DNA of 64,000 nt from Siphonodentalium dalli (lineage: Eukaryota > Mollusca > Scaphopoda > Gadilida > Siphonodentaliidae): assembly GCA_032622095.1 (NCBI GenBank), contig CP136066.1, positions 59,238,609 to 59,302,608 of the forward strand. Direction: 5' to 3'. This document shows, one piece after another, positions 27,751-38,363 of this stretch (position 1 is its first letter; the number at the start of each line of letters is the position of its first letter). Both the position numbers and the translations under genes were made by a program. The notes beneath the pieces were generated by a model. It was not told the DNA's origin. It saw only the letters and a program-made list of their open reading frames with translations, and did no database searches.

Positions 27751-30700
27751 ATACGCGGGGGAGGTTCTCATATGAACATATTATCTGCCGGTCATACACG
27801 GTGGAGGTTCATATTATCCGCCGGTCATACGTGAGGGAAGTTTTCTTATTATCCTCCAGTCATACGCGGGGGAGGTTCTGATATGAACATATTATCTGCC
27901 GGTCATATTCGGTGGAGGTTCATATTATCCACCGGTTATACGCGAGGGAGGTTCTCATATTATCCTCCGGTCACATACGATGGGGAGGTTCTCATATGAA
28001 CATATTAACTGCCGGTCATACGCGAGGGAGGTTCTCATATTATCCACCGGTTATACGTGAGGGAGGTTCTCATATTATCATCCGGTCATACATAGGGGAG
28101 GTTCTCATATGAACATATTATCTGCCGGTCATACGCGGTGGAGGTTCATATTATCCGCCGGTCATACGCGAGGGAGGTTCTCATATTATCCTCCGGTCAT
28201 ACATGGGGGAGGTTCTGATATGAACATATTATTCGCCGGTCATACGCGGTGGAGGTTCATATTATCCACCGGTCATACACGGTGGAGGTTCTCATATGAA
28301 CATATTATCCACCGGTCATACGCGGTGGAGGTTCATATTATCCGCCGGTCATACGAGAGGGAAGTTCTCATATTATCCTCCGATCATATGTGGGGGAGGT
28401 TCTGATTTGAACATATTATCCGCCGGTCATACGCGGTGGAGGTTCATATTATCCGCCGGTCATGCGCGAGGGAGGTTCTCATATTACCCACCGGTCATAC
28501 GCGAGGGAGGTTCTCCTATTATTCTCCGGTCATACGTTGGGGAGGTTCTCATATGAACATATTATCCGCCGGTCATACGCGGTGGAGGTTCATATTATCT
28601 GCCGGTCATACGCGAGGGAAGTTCTCATATTATCCTCCGTTCATATGTGGGGGAGGTTCTGATATGAACATATTATCCGCCGGTCATACGCGAGGGAGGT
28701 TGTCATATTATCCACCGGTCATACGCGAGGGAGGTTCTTATATTATCCTCCGGTCATACGTTGGGGAGGTTCTCATATGAACATATTATCCGCCGGTCAT
28801 ACGCAGTGGAGGTTCTCATATGAACATATTATCCGCCGGTCATACGTGGTGGAGGTTCTCATATGAACATATTATCCACCGGTCATATGCGGTGGAGGTT
28901 CATATTATCCGCCGGTCATACGCGAGGGAAGTTCTCATATTATCCTTCGGTCATAGGTGGGGGAGGTTCTGATATGAACATATTATCTGCCGGTCATACG
29001 CGGTGGAGGTTCATATTATCTACCGGTCATACGCGGTGGAGGTTCTCATATGAACATATTATCTGCCGGTCATATGCGAGGGAGGTTCTCATATTATCCA
29101 CCGGTCACACCCGAGGGAGGATATGACCGGTGGATAATATGTTCATATGAGGTCATACATAGGGGAGGTTCTCATATGAACATATTATCTGCCGGTCATA
29201 AGCGGTGGAGGTTCATATTATCCGCCGGTCATACGCGAGGGAGGTTCTCATATTATCCTCCGGTCATACATAGGGGAGGTTCTGATATGAACATATTATT
29301 CGCCGGTCATACGCGGTGGAGGTTCATATTATCCACCGGTCATACACGGTGGAGGTACTCATATGAACATATTATCCACCGGTCATACGCGTAGGAGGTT
29401 CATATTATCCGCCGGTCATACGCGAGGGAAGTTCTCATATTATCCTCCGATCATATGTGGGGGAGGTTCTGATATGAACATATTATCCGCCGGTCATACG
29501 CGGTGGAGGTTCATATTATCCGCCGGTCATGCGCGAGGGAGGTTCTCATATTATCCACCGGTCATACGCGAGGGAGGTTCTCATACTATCCTCCGGTCAT
29601 ACGTTGGGGAGGTTCTCATATGAACATATTATCCGCCGGTCATACGCGGTGGAGGTTCATATTATCCGCCGATCATACGCGAGGGAAGTTCTCATATTAT
29701 CCTTCGGTCATATGTGGGGGAGGTTCTCATATGAACATATTATCCACCGGTCATACGCGGTGGAGGTTCATATTATCCGCCGGTCATACGCGAGGGAAGT
29801 TCTCATATTATCCTCCGATCATATGTGGGGGAGGTTCTGATTTGAACATATTATCCGCCGGTCATACGCGGTGGAGGTTCATATTATCCGCCGGTCATGC
29901 GCGAGGGAGGTTCTCATATTATCCACCGGTCATACGCGAGGGAGGTTCTCATATTATCATCCGGTCATACATTGGGGAGGTTCTCATATGAACATATTAT
30001 CCGCCGGTCATACGCGGTGGAGGTTCATATTATCTGCCGGTCATACGCGAGGGAAGTTCTCATATTATCCTCCGTTCATATGTGGGGAGGTTCTGATATG
30101 AACATATTATCCGCCGGTCATACGCGGTGGAGGTTCATATTATCCGCCGGTCATACGCGAGGGAGGTTGTCATATTATCCACCGGTCATACGCGAGGGAG
30201 GTTCTTATATTATCCTCCGGTCATACGTTGGGGAGGTTCTCATATGAACATATTATCCGCCGGTCATACGCAGTGGAGGTTCTCATATGAACATATTATC
30301 CGCCGGTCATACGTGGTGGAGGTTCTCATATGAACATATTATCCACCGGTCATACGCGGTGGAGGTTCATATTATCCGCCGGTCATACGCGAGGGAAGTT
30401 CTCATATTATCCTTCGGTCATAGGTGGGGGAGGTTCTGATATGAACATATTATCTGCCGGTCATACGCGGTGGAGGTTCATATTATCCACCGGTCATACG
30501 CGGTGGAGGTTCTCATATGAACATATTATCTGCCGGTCATATGCGAGGGAGTTTCTCATATTATCCACCGGTCACACCCGAGGGAGGATATGACCGGTGG
30601 ATAATATGTTCATATGAGGTCATACATAGGGGAGGTTCTCATATGAACATATTATCTGCCGGTCATAAGCGGTGGAGGTTCATATTATCCGCCGGTCATA

Positions 30701-32815
30701 CGCGAGGGAGGTTCTCATATTATCCTCCGGTCATACATAGGGGAGGTTCTGATATGAACATATTATTCGCCGGTCATACGCGGTGGAGGTTCATATTTTC
30801 CACCGGTCATACACGGTGGAGGTTCTCATATGAACATATTATCCACCGGTCATACGCGTAGGAGGTTCATATTATCCGCCGGTCATACGCGAGGGAAGTT
30901 CTCATATTATCCTCCGATCATATGTGGGGGAGGTTCTGATATGAACATATTATCCGCCGGTCATACGTGGTGGAGGTTCATATTATCCGCCGGTCATACG
31001 CGAGGGGGGTTCTCATATTATCCACCGGTCATACGCGAGGGAGGTTCTCATATTATCATCCGGTCATACATTGGGGAGGTTCTCATATGAACATATTATC
31101 CGCCGGTCATACGCGGTGGAGGTTCATATTATCTGCCGGTCATACGCGAGGGAAGTTCTCATATTATCCTCCGTTCATATGTGGGGAGGTTCTGATATGA
31201 ACATATTATCCGCCGGTCATACGCGGTGGAGGTTCATATTATCCGCCGGTCATACGCGAGGGGGGTTGTCATATTATCCACCGGTCATACGCGAGGGAGG
31301 TTCTTATATTATCCTCCGGTCATACGTTGGGGAGGTTCTCATATGAACATATTATCCGCCGGTCATACGCAGTGGAGGTTCTCATATGAACATATTATCC
31401 GCCGGTCATACGTGGTGGAGGTTCTCATATGAACATATTATCCACCGGTCATACGCGGTGGAGGTTCATATTATCCGCCGGTCATACGCGAGGGAAGTTC
31501 TCATATTATCCTTCGGTCATAGGTGGGGGAGGTTCTGATATGAACATATTATCTGCCGGTCATACGCGGTGGAGGTTCATATTATCCACCGGTCATACGC
31601 GGTGGAGGTTCTCATATGAACATATTATCTGCCGGTCATATGCGAGGGAGTTTCTCATATTATCCACCGGTCACACCCGAGGGAGGATATGACCGGCGGA
31701 TAATATGTTCATATGAGGTCATACATAGGGGAGGTTCTCATATGAACATATTATCTGCCGGTCATAAGCGGTGGAGGTTCATATTATCCGCCGGTCATAC
31801 GCGAGGGAGGTTCTCATATTATCCTCCGGTCATACATAGGGGAGGTTCTGATATGAACATATTATTCGCCGGTCATACGCGGTGGAGGTTCATATTTTCC
31901 ACCGGTCATACACGGTGGAGGTTCTCATATGAACATATTATCCACCGGTCATACGCGTAGGAGGTTCATATTATCCGCCGGTCATACGCGAGGGAAGTTC
32001 TCATATTATCCTCCGATCATATGTGGGGGAGGTTCTGATATGAACATATTATCCGCCGGTCATACGTGGTGGAGGTTCATATTATCCGCCGGTCATACGC
32101 GAGGGGGGTTCTCATATTATCCACCGGTCATACGCGAGGGAGGTTCTTATATTATCCTCCGGTCATACGTTGGGGAGGTTCTCATATGAACATATTATCC
32201 GCCGGTCCTACGCGGTGGAGGTTAATATTATCCGCCGGTCATACGCGAGGGAGGTTCTCATATTATCCTCCGGTCATACGTTGGGGAAGTTCTCATATGA
32301 ACATATTATCCGCCGGTCATGCGCGGTGGAGGTTCATATTATCCGCCGATCGTACGCGAGGGAGGTTCTCATATTATCCTTCGGTCATATGTGGGGGAGG
32401 TTCTGATATGAACATATTATCCGCCGGTCATACACGGTGGAGGTTCATATTATCCACCGGTCATACGTATGAACATATGAACATATTATCCGCCGGTCAT
32501 ACGCAGTGGAGGTTCTCATATGAACATATTATCCGCCGGTCATACGTGGTGGGGGTTCTCATATGAACATATTATCCGCCGGTCATACGCGGTGGAGGTT
32601 CATATTATCCGCGAGGGAAGTTCTCATATTATCCTTCGGTCATAGGTGGGGGAGGTTCTGATATGAACATATTATCTGCCGGTCATACGCGGTGGATGTT
32701 CATATTATCCACCGGTCATATGCGGTGGAGGTTCTCATATGAACATATTATCTGCCGGTCATATGCGAGGGAGGTTCTCATATTATCCACCGGTCACACC
32801 CGAGGGAGGATATGA
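27730..32815 (+). repeat. Tandem array of 33-43-bp units in higher-order blocks
   Basis: The unit core is CCGGTCATACGCGGTGGAGG or, in place of GGTGG, GAGGG. It is followed by one of three linkers: TTCATATTAT, TTCTCATATTAT, or TTCTCATATGAACATATTAT. Units are 33, 35 or 43 bp and are mixed in a fixed local order. Blocks recur at larger scale: 1,099 bp (for example 30127 against 31226, and 30830 against 31929), 1,467 bp (28863 against 30330) and 368 bp (29363 against 29731). The last equals 1,467 minus 1,099. A short inverted unit occurs at about 29117-29143 and recurs at 30583 and 31682. Long open frames are by-products of a stop-poor repeat. Confidence 0.9.
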
Positions 32816-33115
32816 CTGGCGGATAATATGTTCATATGAGGACCTCCCCAACGTATGACCAGAGGATAATATGAGAACCTCCCTCGCGTATGACCGGTGG
32901 ATAATATGAACCTCCACCGCATATGACCGGCAGATAATATGTTCATATCAGAACCTCCCCCGCGTATGACCGGAGGATAAAATGAGAACTTCCCTCGCGT
33001 ATGACCGGCGGATAATATGAACCTCCACCGCGTATGACTGGCAGATAATATGTTCATATGAGAACCTCCCCCGCGTATGACTGGCAGATAATATGAGAAC
33101 CTCCACCGCATATGA
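32816..33115 (-). repeat. Inverted segment of the array adjoining the right arm
   Basis: At about 32815 the array flips: units now read TATGACCGGCGGATAATATG with AACCTCCACCGCG. About eight inverted units lead into the right arm, so the palindrome axis is close to 32815. The array is almost entirely on the left side of the axis (about 5.1 kb against 0.3 kb). Confidence 0.88.
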
Positions 33116-34094
33116 ATGGCGGACACATAAGTTTTTAAGTCTATAAACACTATTTGATTTGAATATTCTTTTGAATAGTCTTACCATTGACATATTCATT
33201 CGTTCAAACCAGTTGATCTATTTTGTAACTTGGCTTTTAGTCGCTGGGCTCCGGCATCTGGGCTTTTAGTCACAACTGAAATAAAAATAAGTGAGAATAT
33301 CTTGGAGCGAATTTCTGCAACAATTTCACCGCCTGTTGGACCCATTTGGAAAAAATACATTCCCTGTGTCTAATTCTACATTTTGATATACTATACGCCC
33401 CATTATATTGAATATACCGGCTGAAATCGATCCTGTAATTGTAAACATCGAGTCTATTTTTAGCTGTTTTATCGGAGCGTGTTTGCGTGTTCGCCATTAC
33501 AATATTCGCAATAAAACAGCCATATTGTAGCTAAAAACGAATGTACAGTATTCCATTGCGTTATTTGATACCTAAAACTTGTTGTTTGCTAATGTATTCA
33601 TCGAGAAATCTAAATTCTAAACATTAATGTCGAACGCAGTTTTTCGTGTTTGTGGCATTTTATGTTAGGTCAGTTGTCGACCGAATAATGTAACTTCCGG
33701 TGTCCGGTCAGTGACGGGGTTAATATGTGTGGATAGAGCGAATGTGGACCTTTCGTGAGACATCAAAAGGAGCCCTCTACGCGCTGTATTCCTCGAGATA
33801 TCGGCCGTCCCACGCAATTTGAAAATCCCGTCCCGCAGATTGTCATGCTATCCCAAATTCCACCCCATGTTAGGTCAGTTGTCGATCAAATAATGCAACT
33901 TCTGGTGTCCGGTCAGTGGCGGGGTTAATATGTGTGGATAGGGCGAATGTGGGCCTTTCGTTAGACACAAAAATGAGCCCCCTACGCCCTGTATTCCTCG
34001 AGATACCGGCCGTCCCACGCAATTTGAAATTTTGTCCCGCAGATTGTCGTTTTGTCCCATATCCCATCCCATCCCGCAGATTGTCATGTCCCGA
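33116..34094 (-). repeat. Right arm of the fold-back element
   Basis: This is the inverted counterpart of 26734-27730: same order of parts, small indels and scattered substitutions. It contains both subterminal units of about 207 bp (GTTAGGTCAGTTGTCGA at 33664 and 33870). The short frame at 33497-33270 (minus) starts with the same residues as the left-arm frame but ends early. Confidence 0.85.
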
Positions 34095-34344
34095 CTACTC
34101 GACTTTTAAGGAATATAATATCCACTAACTAGAAAGAGACAAGAAGTCTAGTAGCCCATATATAAAAGAGACATATCTGTGGAATTAAATATACACTGCA
34201 TTCATATAATAGATCTCAATCAAATGCAACCAATATGTGATACATAATATAGCTGTGCATTGTGCAAGAACATGTGACCACATATCATAACAGCAATAAA
34301 GTAACGTGGTAATATTTGGCGATGATAAAGACGCAGATCCACAG
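34095..34344. other. Non-coding spacer
   Basis: Nothing recognised. Confidence 0.45.
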
Positions 34345-34469
34345 TTATAAGATAAGTTTATTGACAATTACACCCACACGGGGCCGATGTCACAACATAA
34401 ATAACAATAAATATATATATGATACAATAAGTATACACAATTGTAATCAGAATTAAAATGGAAAAAAAT

Positions 34470-35110
34470 TCATGTTTGTTGTTGAAAATCTGGCGTTTCA
34501 GACCTTTTGTGGAAAAAGAGACGGACCATGTTACAGATGATATTGCACGTTTCTGTTTTGTCATTTCGCAGTATGAAAATGAATTTTTGGGCATCAGTCA
34601 TATTAATAAACTTGTAATTTACTTTATTTATTTCGTCAAAGAAACGGAGACGGATGCTTTTATAAATAGGACATTTTAAAATAAAATGTTCCTCGGTTTC
34701 CGTTTCCAATCCACACTTTCTGCATATTCTCTTGTCTACATGAATCTTCGGTTGTTTATGGCCCCCTTTTTCAATTTCTAGACTATGATTGCTAATCCGC
34801 AATTTGCTGAAGATCTTTCTTACTTCGATATTTTTTACTATGTCCAAATATGGCTCCAACCGGTAATCACTTATTATTTCTCTATACACCCTCAATTTGT
34901 TCTTACCTGATGGTTTTTCATCGTTATATATATCTCTTCTGAAACACGACACATGGTCAATCTTGAAACTATCACAAATAGTGTGTTGAATTTTCTTCAA
35001 ATACTGATCAGTTTTATCAATAATTTCCGTGAGTTTTGGAATGTCAAAGTTAAAGGACCACTTATTTGGGATTATGCGGTCATCGGACATTGTGGCTGAT
35101 TTATGAACGA
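34470..35110 (-). pseudogene. LINE C-terminal domain with CX2CX8HX4C knuckle
   Basis: It contains 'KIFSKLRISNHSLEIEKG' and the knuckle 'CRKCGLETETEEHFILKC', spaced exactly C-x2-C-x8-H-x4-C, then a hydrophobic/basic tail to a stop at 34470. The ATG at 35090 is internal to the ancestral ORF. Confidence 0.87.
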
Positions 35111-35137
35111 GGGAATGTTTGTCTGCAGTCGATATTT

Positions 35138-35746
35138 TTAACGCATATTTAGCAGCACGAGATAATGCTCATAAACAACGGGGTATCTACCAAGCTCAGC
35201 ACGTACCGCGTGATTTGATGCTTTCCTGTTTACTCCAAGTGCTCGTTTGCAAAAATTGAGATGAGACGATTCACATGGCGCAGTATCTATATTGTTGAGG
35301 TTGATATCAGAGGCCCATATTTCGCAACCATATAATGTAATGGGTTTAATGAGTTTATCATACAGTTTGTTCCCCAAATTAATTGAGAATATATCGTGTT
35401 GTTGTAGTGACCTAACAAGCGAATAGAGTGCCTTCATGCCCTTGTTGCTTACTTCATTTTGTGCTTTTCTCAATGACCCATTAGCACAGAATCTAATGCC
35501 TAAATATGTGTACTCATCAACAAGTGCAATGGGAAGATTGCCAATCTTGAACGAGGGAAATTTTAGAGTTTTTCTTTTTCGAAATACCATGCATTTACTT
35601 TTTTCAGCATTAATTGCAAGCTTGTTGTTATTTGCATATACTTGTAAATTATTCAGGCAGTTTTGTAAGCCGTCCTGTGAGTCAGATAATAAGATAAGGT
35701 CATCGGCAAAAAGAAGATGATTGATGGCGGTGTTCCCAATATTCAC
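35138..35746 (-). pseudogene. LINE RT catalytic block and thumb
   Basis: 'HLLFADDLILLSDS' carries the FADD catalytic pair at 35699-35710, followed by 'KSKCMVFRKRK' and 'DEYTYLGIRFCANGS'. Then comes the post-RT 'LYGCEIWASDIN' and 'FCKRALGVNRKASNHAVRAE' region. It ends at a stop created by a frameshift; the continuing frame ('KISTADKHSLVHK') leads into the next fragment. Confidence 0.88.
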
Positions 35747-35762
35747 AGGCGAGCATGACTGA

Positions 35763-37085
35763 TCAAAAATGTCCGATAATTATGTCATCTATAAAAATAT
35801 TAAATAGTGTGGGAGACACAGTATATCCCTGCCTTACTCCAATATTTGATAATTGTTTGGGTCCCACCCCATCCCGTGTCCGCGTCATATAATAACTCGA
35901 ATTGTACATGGACTTTAATGTGTGTAAGAGGTTACCAGTAATCCCAATGCGGTTAACTTTTTGGAAAATTATTTCCCTATCTATGGAGTCAAATGCTTTA
36001 CGGAAATCTATGAACGCTGCGTAGAGTGGTTTTGTTTGTTTTTGGTACGTAGCGATTAATGTTTTCAAAATGAAAGCACTATCTATTGTTCTCTTGTTTT
36101 TTCGAAAACCAAATTGGTTTTCACTTATCATATTATTTTCTTCTAAGAATTTCATTATTCTCTTATTTATAATTTTGTTATATAATTTTCCTACTGAACT
36201 ACTCAGAGCAATCGCTCGGTAATTATTGGGGTCACTCCTATCGCCTTTTTTGTAAATTGGTTTCAGTATTGATTCGCTCCATTTTCTTGGATAATGAGAA
36301 GACTTAAGTACAATATTGAAGAGACGTGTGACATCTTCAATAATAATAGGAACTACTGTTTTAAGTAATTCATTTCTTATACCATCTATGCCGGGAGATT
36401 TTTTGTTCTTAATTTCTCGCAGAGCAGCGATAATTTCGCTTTGTGTTATTTTTTCATTATTAAGATTATTCGCAATCAATGGCTTATCTGTTCTCAAAGT
36501 ATAAACTGTTGTATCAGTATTTTCACGACAATATAGTCCGTTGAAAAACTCGACAGCAGAGTCGGGGTTGAGGCTATCATAGTCAGATTGCTTGGTCGCT
36601 CTTATATTTTTAATAATGTTCCAATATTCACTCGGGTCACAAGTTTCCAGAGAAGTTAATTGATCCTGTAACGATTGGTGAAACAACTTGCGTTTATGTT
36701 TTATTTCTCTTTTATAGGCTTTTTTTGCTGCATGAAAGTTGCTTACCAATAATTTGTCATATGGATTTTTTTTCATAGCATGTGCAATGGTTTTCATGTC
36801 ATTTTTGAGGGTTTTGCATTGTTATCAAACCATCTATTTTTCTTCTTCTGGTGTGTTTTGTGACAATTAATCCGTTTCGATGCTTTCCCGTTTATGTCAG
36901 TCAAAAATGATGAGAATTTTTCAATCGCGTTCTCAGTTCCATTTTCATTGTTTTCGTAGGTACCTAATCTAAATTGCATTAGCTTATTATGAATTTCCCT
37001 AGTACCCAGAGCTTTTTCAGCTTTGTAAGAACTTTCTGGGGTCCATTTCAAAGAATGTTGAACTTTAGCGTAAGTGAATTTATAT
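35763..37085 (-). pseudogene. LINE RT domain, N-terminal part
   Basis: It starts with 'ALGTREIHNKLMQFR' and 'NGKASKRINCHKTHQKKKNR' (36800-37085), shifts frame near 36795, then reads through 'KKSPGIDGIRNELLK' (RT block 1), 'ILKPIYKKGDRSDPNNYR' (block 2), 'ENQFGFRKNKRTIDSAF' (block 3), 'AAFIDFRKAFDSIDREI' (block 4, first catalytic Asp) and 'GVRQGYTVSPTLFNIFIDDI' (block 5). The last block ends in a frameshift at about 35755-35765, caused by one extra base after 'FIDDII'. Confidence 0.88.
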
Positions 37086-38150
37086 GACTTCATTCTTAAC
37101 AATAGACCAATTGCAGTAGCCGATGAATATAAATATCTCGCAATTGTATTCTTTCGCGATGGTTCATTCACAACCGAGAAAAAAATGCGTTGTGACCAAG
37201 CAAAACGTTCAATGTTCGTATTAATTTGTAAAATGCGGAAATTGTTTCAATTTCATGTGTCCTTTACGAGAAAACAGTTGGTCCTATTCTGTAATATGGT
37301 TCTGAAGTATGGGGTGTGGGAAATATTTCTATTATAAATACTACTGAATTATGGTTTCTGATGTTTATACTCAATTTGAAGACAACGACACTATCAGTAA
37401 TGGTCTACGATGAAACTGGAATGTTCCCCACAGAGACACGAATCAAGCAACGAATTTATAAATTTTTGGTCCAACTGACGATGGGTAAAGAAATAAAGAT
37501 AAATTTTATGTTTTATTGTAGCGTATATAGTAGTAAACGCCATACAACAAATCACAGGCATGGACATGGACTGGATAACCAGGGTGAAAAATCGTTTTAA
37601 TGATTTAGGAATGGGATCCATTTTCTTCTCACAATATGTCAACATGAACTGGTTAAACGGGAACTAGTCAAAACACCACACTGTCAGAACGCCACAATTT
37701 CATTTGGTCAGAACACCATATTTCTTATTAAAGAACATCACGTACAAAGAACACTATATTTCATATCTGAAAAAGCCAGAAGTCGTAGCTTTAATACGTT
37801 TCAGAACCCGAAATGATATGTTACCGGTGGAAGTCGGAGATTCGACGGGAATAGATTTAGACAAAAGACAATGTAACAGCTCTGTTGGAGACGAATTTCA
37901 TTTTTTGTATTGGCTTTCCAAAAATTATTCTACATACGACAAATGTATATTACTACACAAACCCAACCTTGGTAAAAATGCAACAACTTATGTCCATCAA
38001 GAACACGTCAGTATAGTGCGAAATATATGTAGACTTTTGATAGAGGCAAAATATTTCTTACATATATATAGAATTGATAGCATTACTTTATACGCGCAGT
38101 TAAAAACATATGTCCCTCACCCCCCCCCCAAGATTATAGAGCAAAATGGC
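37086..38150 (+). pseudogene. Second LINE fragment, plus strand, heavily frameshifted
   Basis: Three frames in different phases read like one LINE ORF2 from the thumb to the C-terminus. They are 'LNNRPIAVADEYKYLAIVF' with 'KKMRCDQAKRSMFVLICKMR' (37086-37337), 'ETGMFPTETRIKQRIYKF' (37380-37600) and 'LIRFRTRNDMLPVEVG' with 'VGDEFHFLYWLS' (37760-37930). The knuckle cysteines are partly lost. It belongs to a different family from the minus-strand LINE it abuts. Its own RT core is missing, and the junction at about 37085 suggests the minus-strand LINE inserted next to it or replaced it. Confidence 0.75.
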
Positions 38151-38226
38151 TAGTGGGTCACTGAGTCAGGTTGACCCACTGGCGGCGAACCAACCACGCA
38201 CATTCAAATATGGTTGGTTCGCAATA
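38151..38226. repeat. Two adjacent hairpins
   Basis: AGTGGGTCA...TGACCCACT (38153-38181) is followed immediately by GAACCAACC...GGTTGGTTC (38187-38221). Both stems are perfect over 9 bp. They sit between the LINE fragment and the MITE and could be a terminator-like or MITE remnant; the role is unknown. Confidence 0.75.
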
Positions 38227-38363
38227 GCTCCTCCTGCACCCCCATTTTAATCGGGAAAAGTAGGTATATACCGAGCGCAATCACACTGCATGACCTGGGT
38301 ATAACCCAGAATACCCGACATTCCTGGTGCGAAAGTATCGATTAATGTTTCTGAAATATCATA

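Larger units (their letters stand above)
26734..34094. mobile_element. 7.36-kb fold-back element with tandem-array core
   Basis: The outer ends are perfect inverted copies starting TCGGGACATGACAATCTGCG. CTAC directly flanks both ends (26730-26733 and 34095-34098) and may be a 4-bp target duplication. The arms (26734 to about 27750, and about 33060 to 34094) match in order and at high identity for about 1 kb, in three parts: two subterminal direct repeats of about 207 bp, about 450 bp of unique sequence with a short conserved frame, and a junction ending 'AAACTTATGTGTCCGCCATT'. Between them lies a long array of 33-43-bp units. No transposase is seen. The architecture is like classical fold-back elements (Drosophila FB, sea urchin TU), but array and arm sequences here are ones I do not recognise. 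Confidence 0.8.
34345..37085 (-). mobile_element. LINE, 5'-truncated, minus strand
   Basis: A 2.7-kb ORF2 region with RT core and C-terminal knuckle ends with an AATAAA (minus) at 34357-34362 close to the 3' end. At least three single-base frameshifts break it (near 36795, 35755 and 35110), so it is inactive but young enough to read almost continuously. It is cut at the 5' side at about 37085, where an oppositely oriented LINE fragment begins. 5' truncation is normal for target-primed insertion. The clade is uncertain (I/Jockey-type by look). Confidence 0.9.

Noticed and set aside
27678-32566. Many open frames of 60-166 codons in the array, giving repetitive peptides with HTRWRF and SYYPPVI
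   Set aside because: They occur in several overlapping frames and follow from a repeat unit without stops. They have no start context, signal peptide or single preferred frame.
27730-33115. CRISPR-like array of regularly spaced repeats
   Set aside because: The 33-43-bp units are contiguous variants of one another with no unique spacers, no cas genes are present, and the DNA is eukaryotic.
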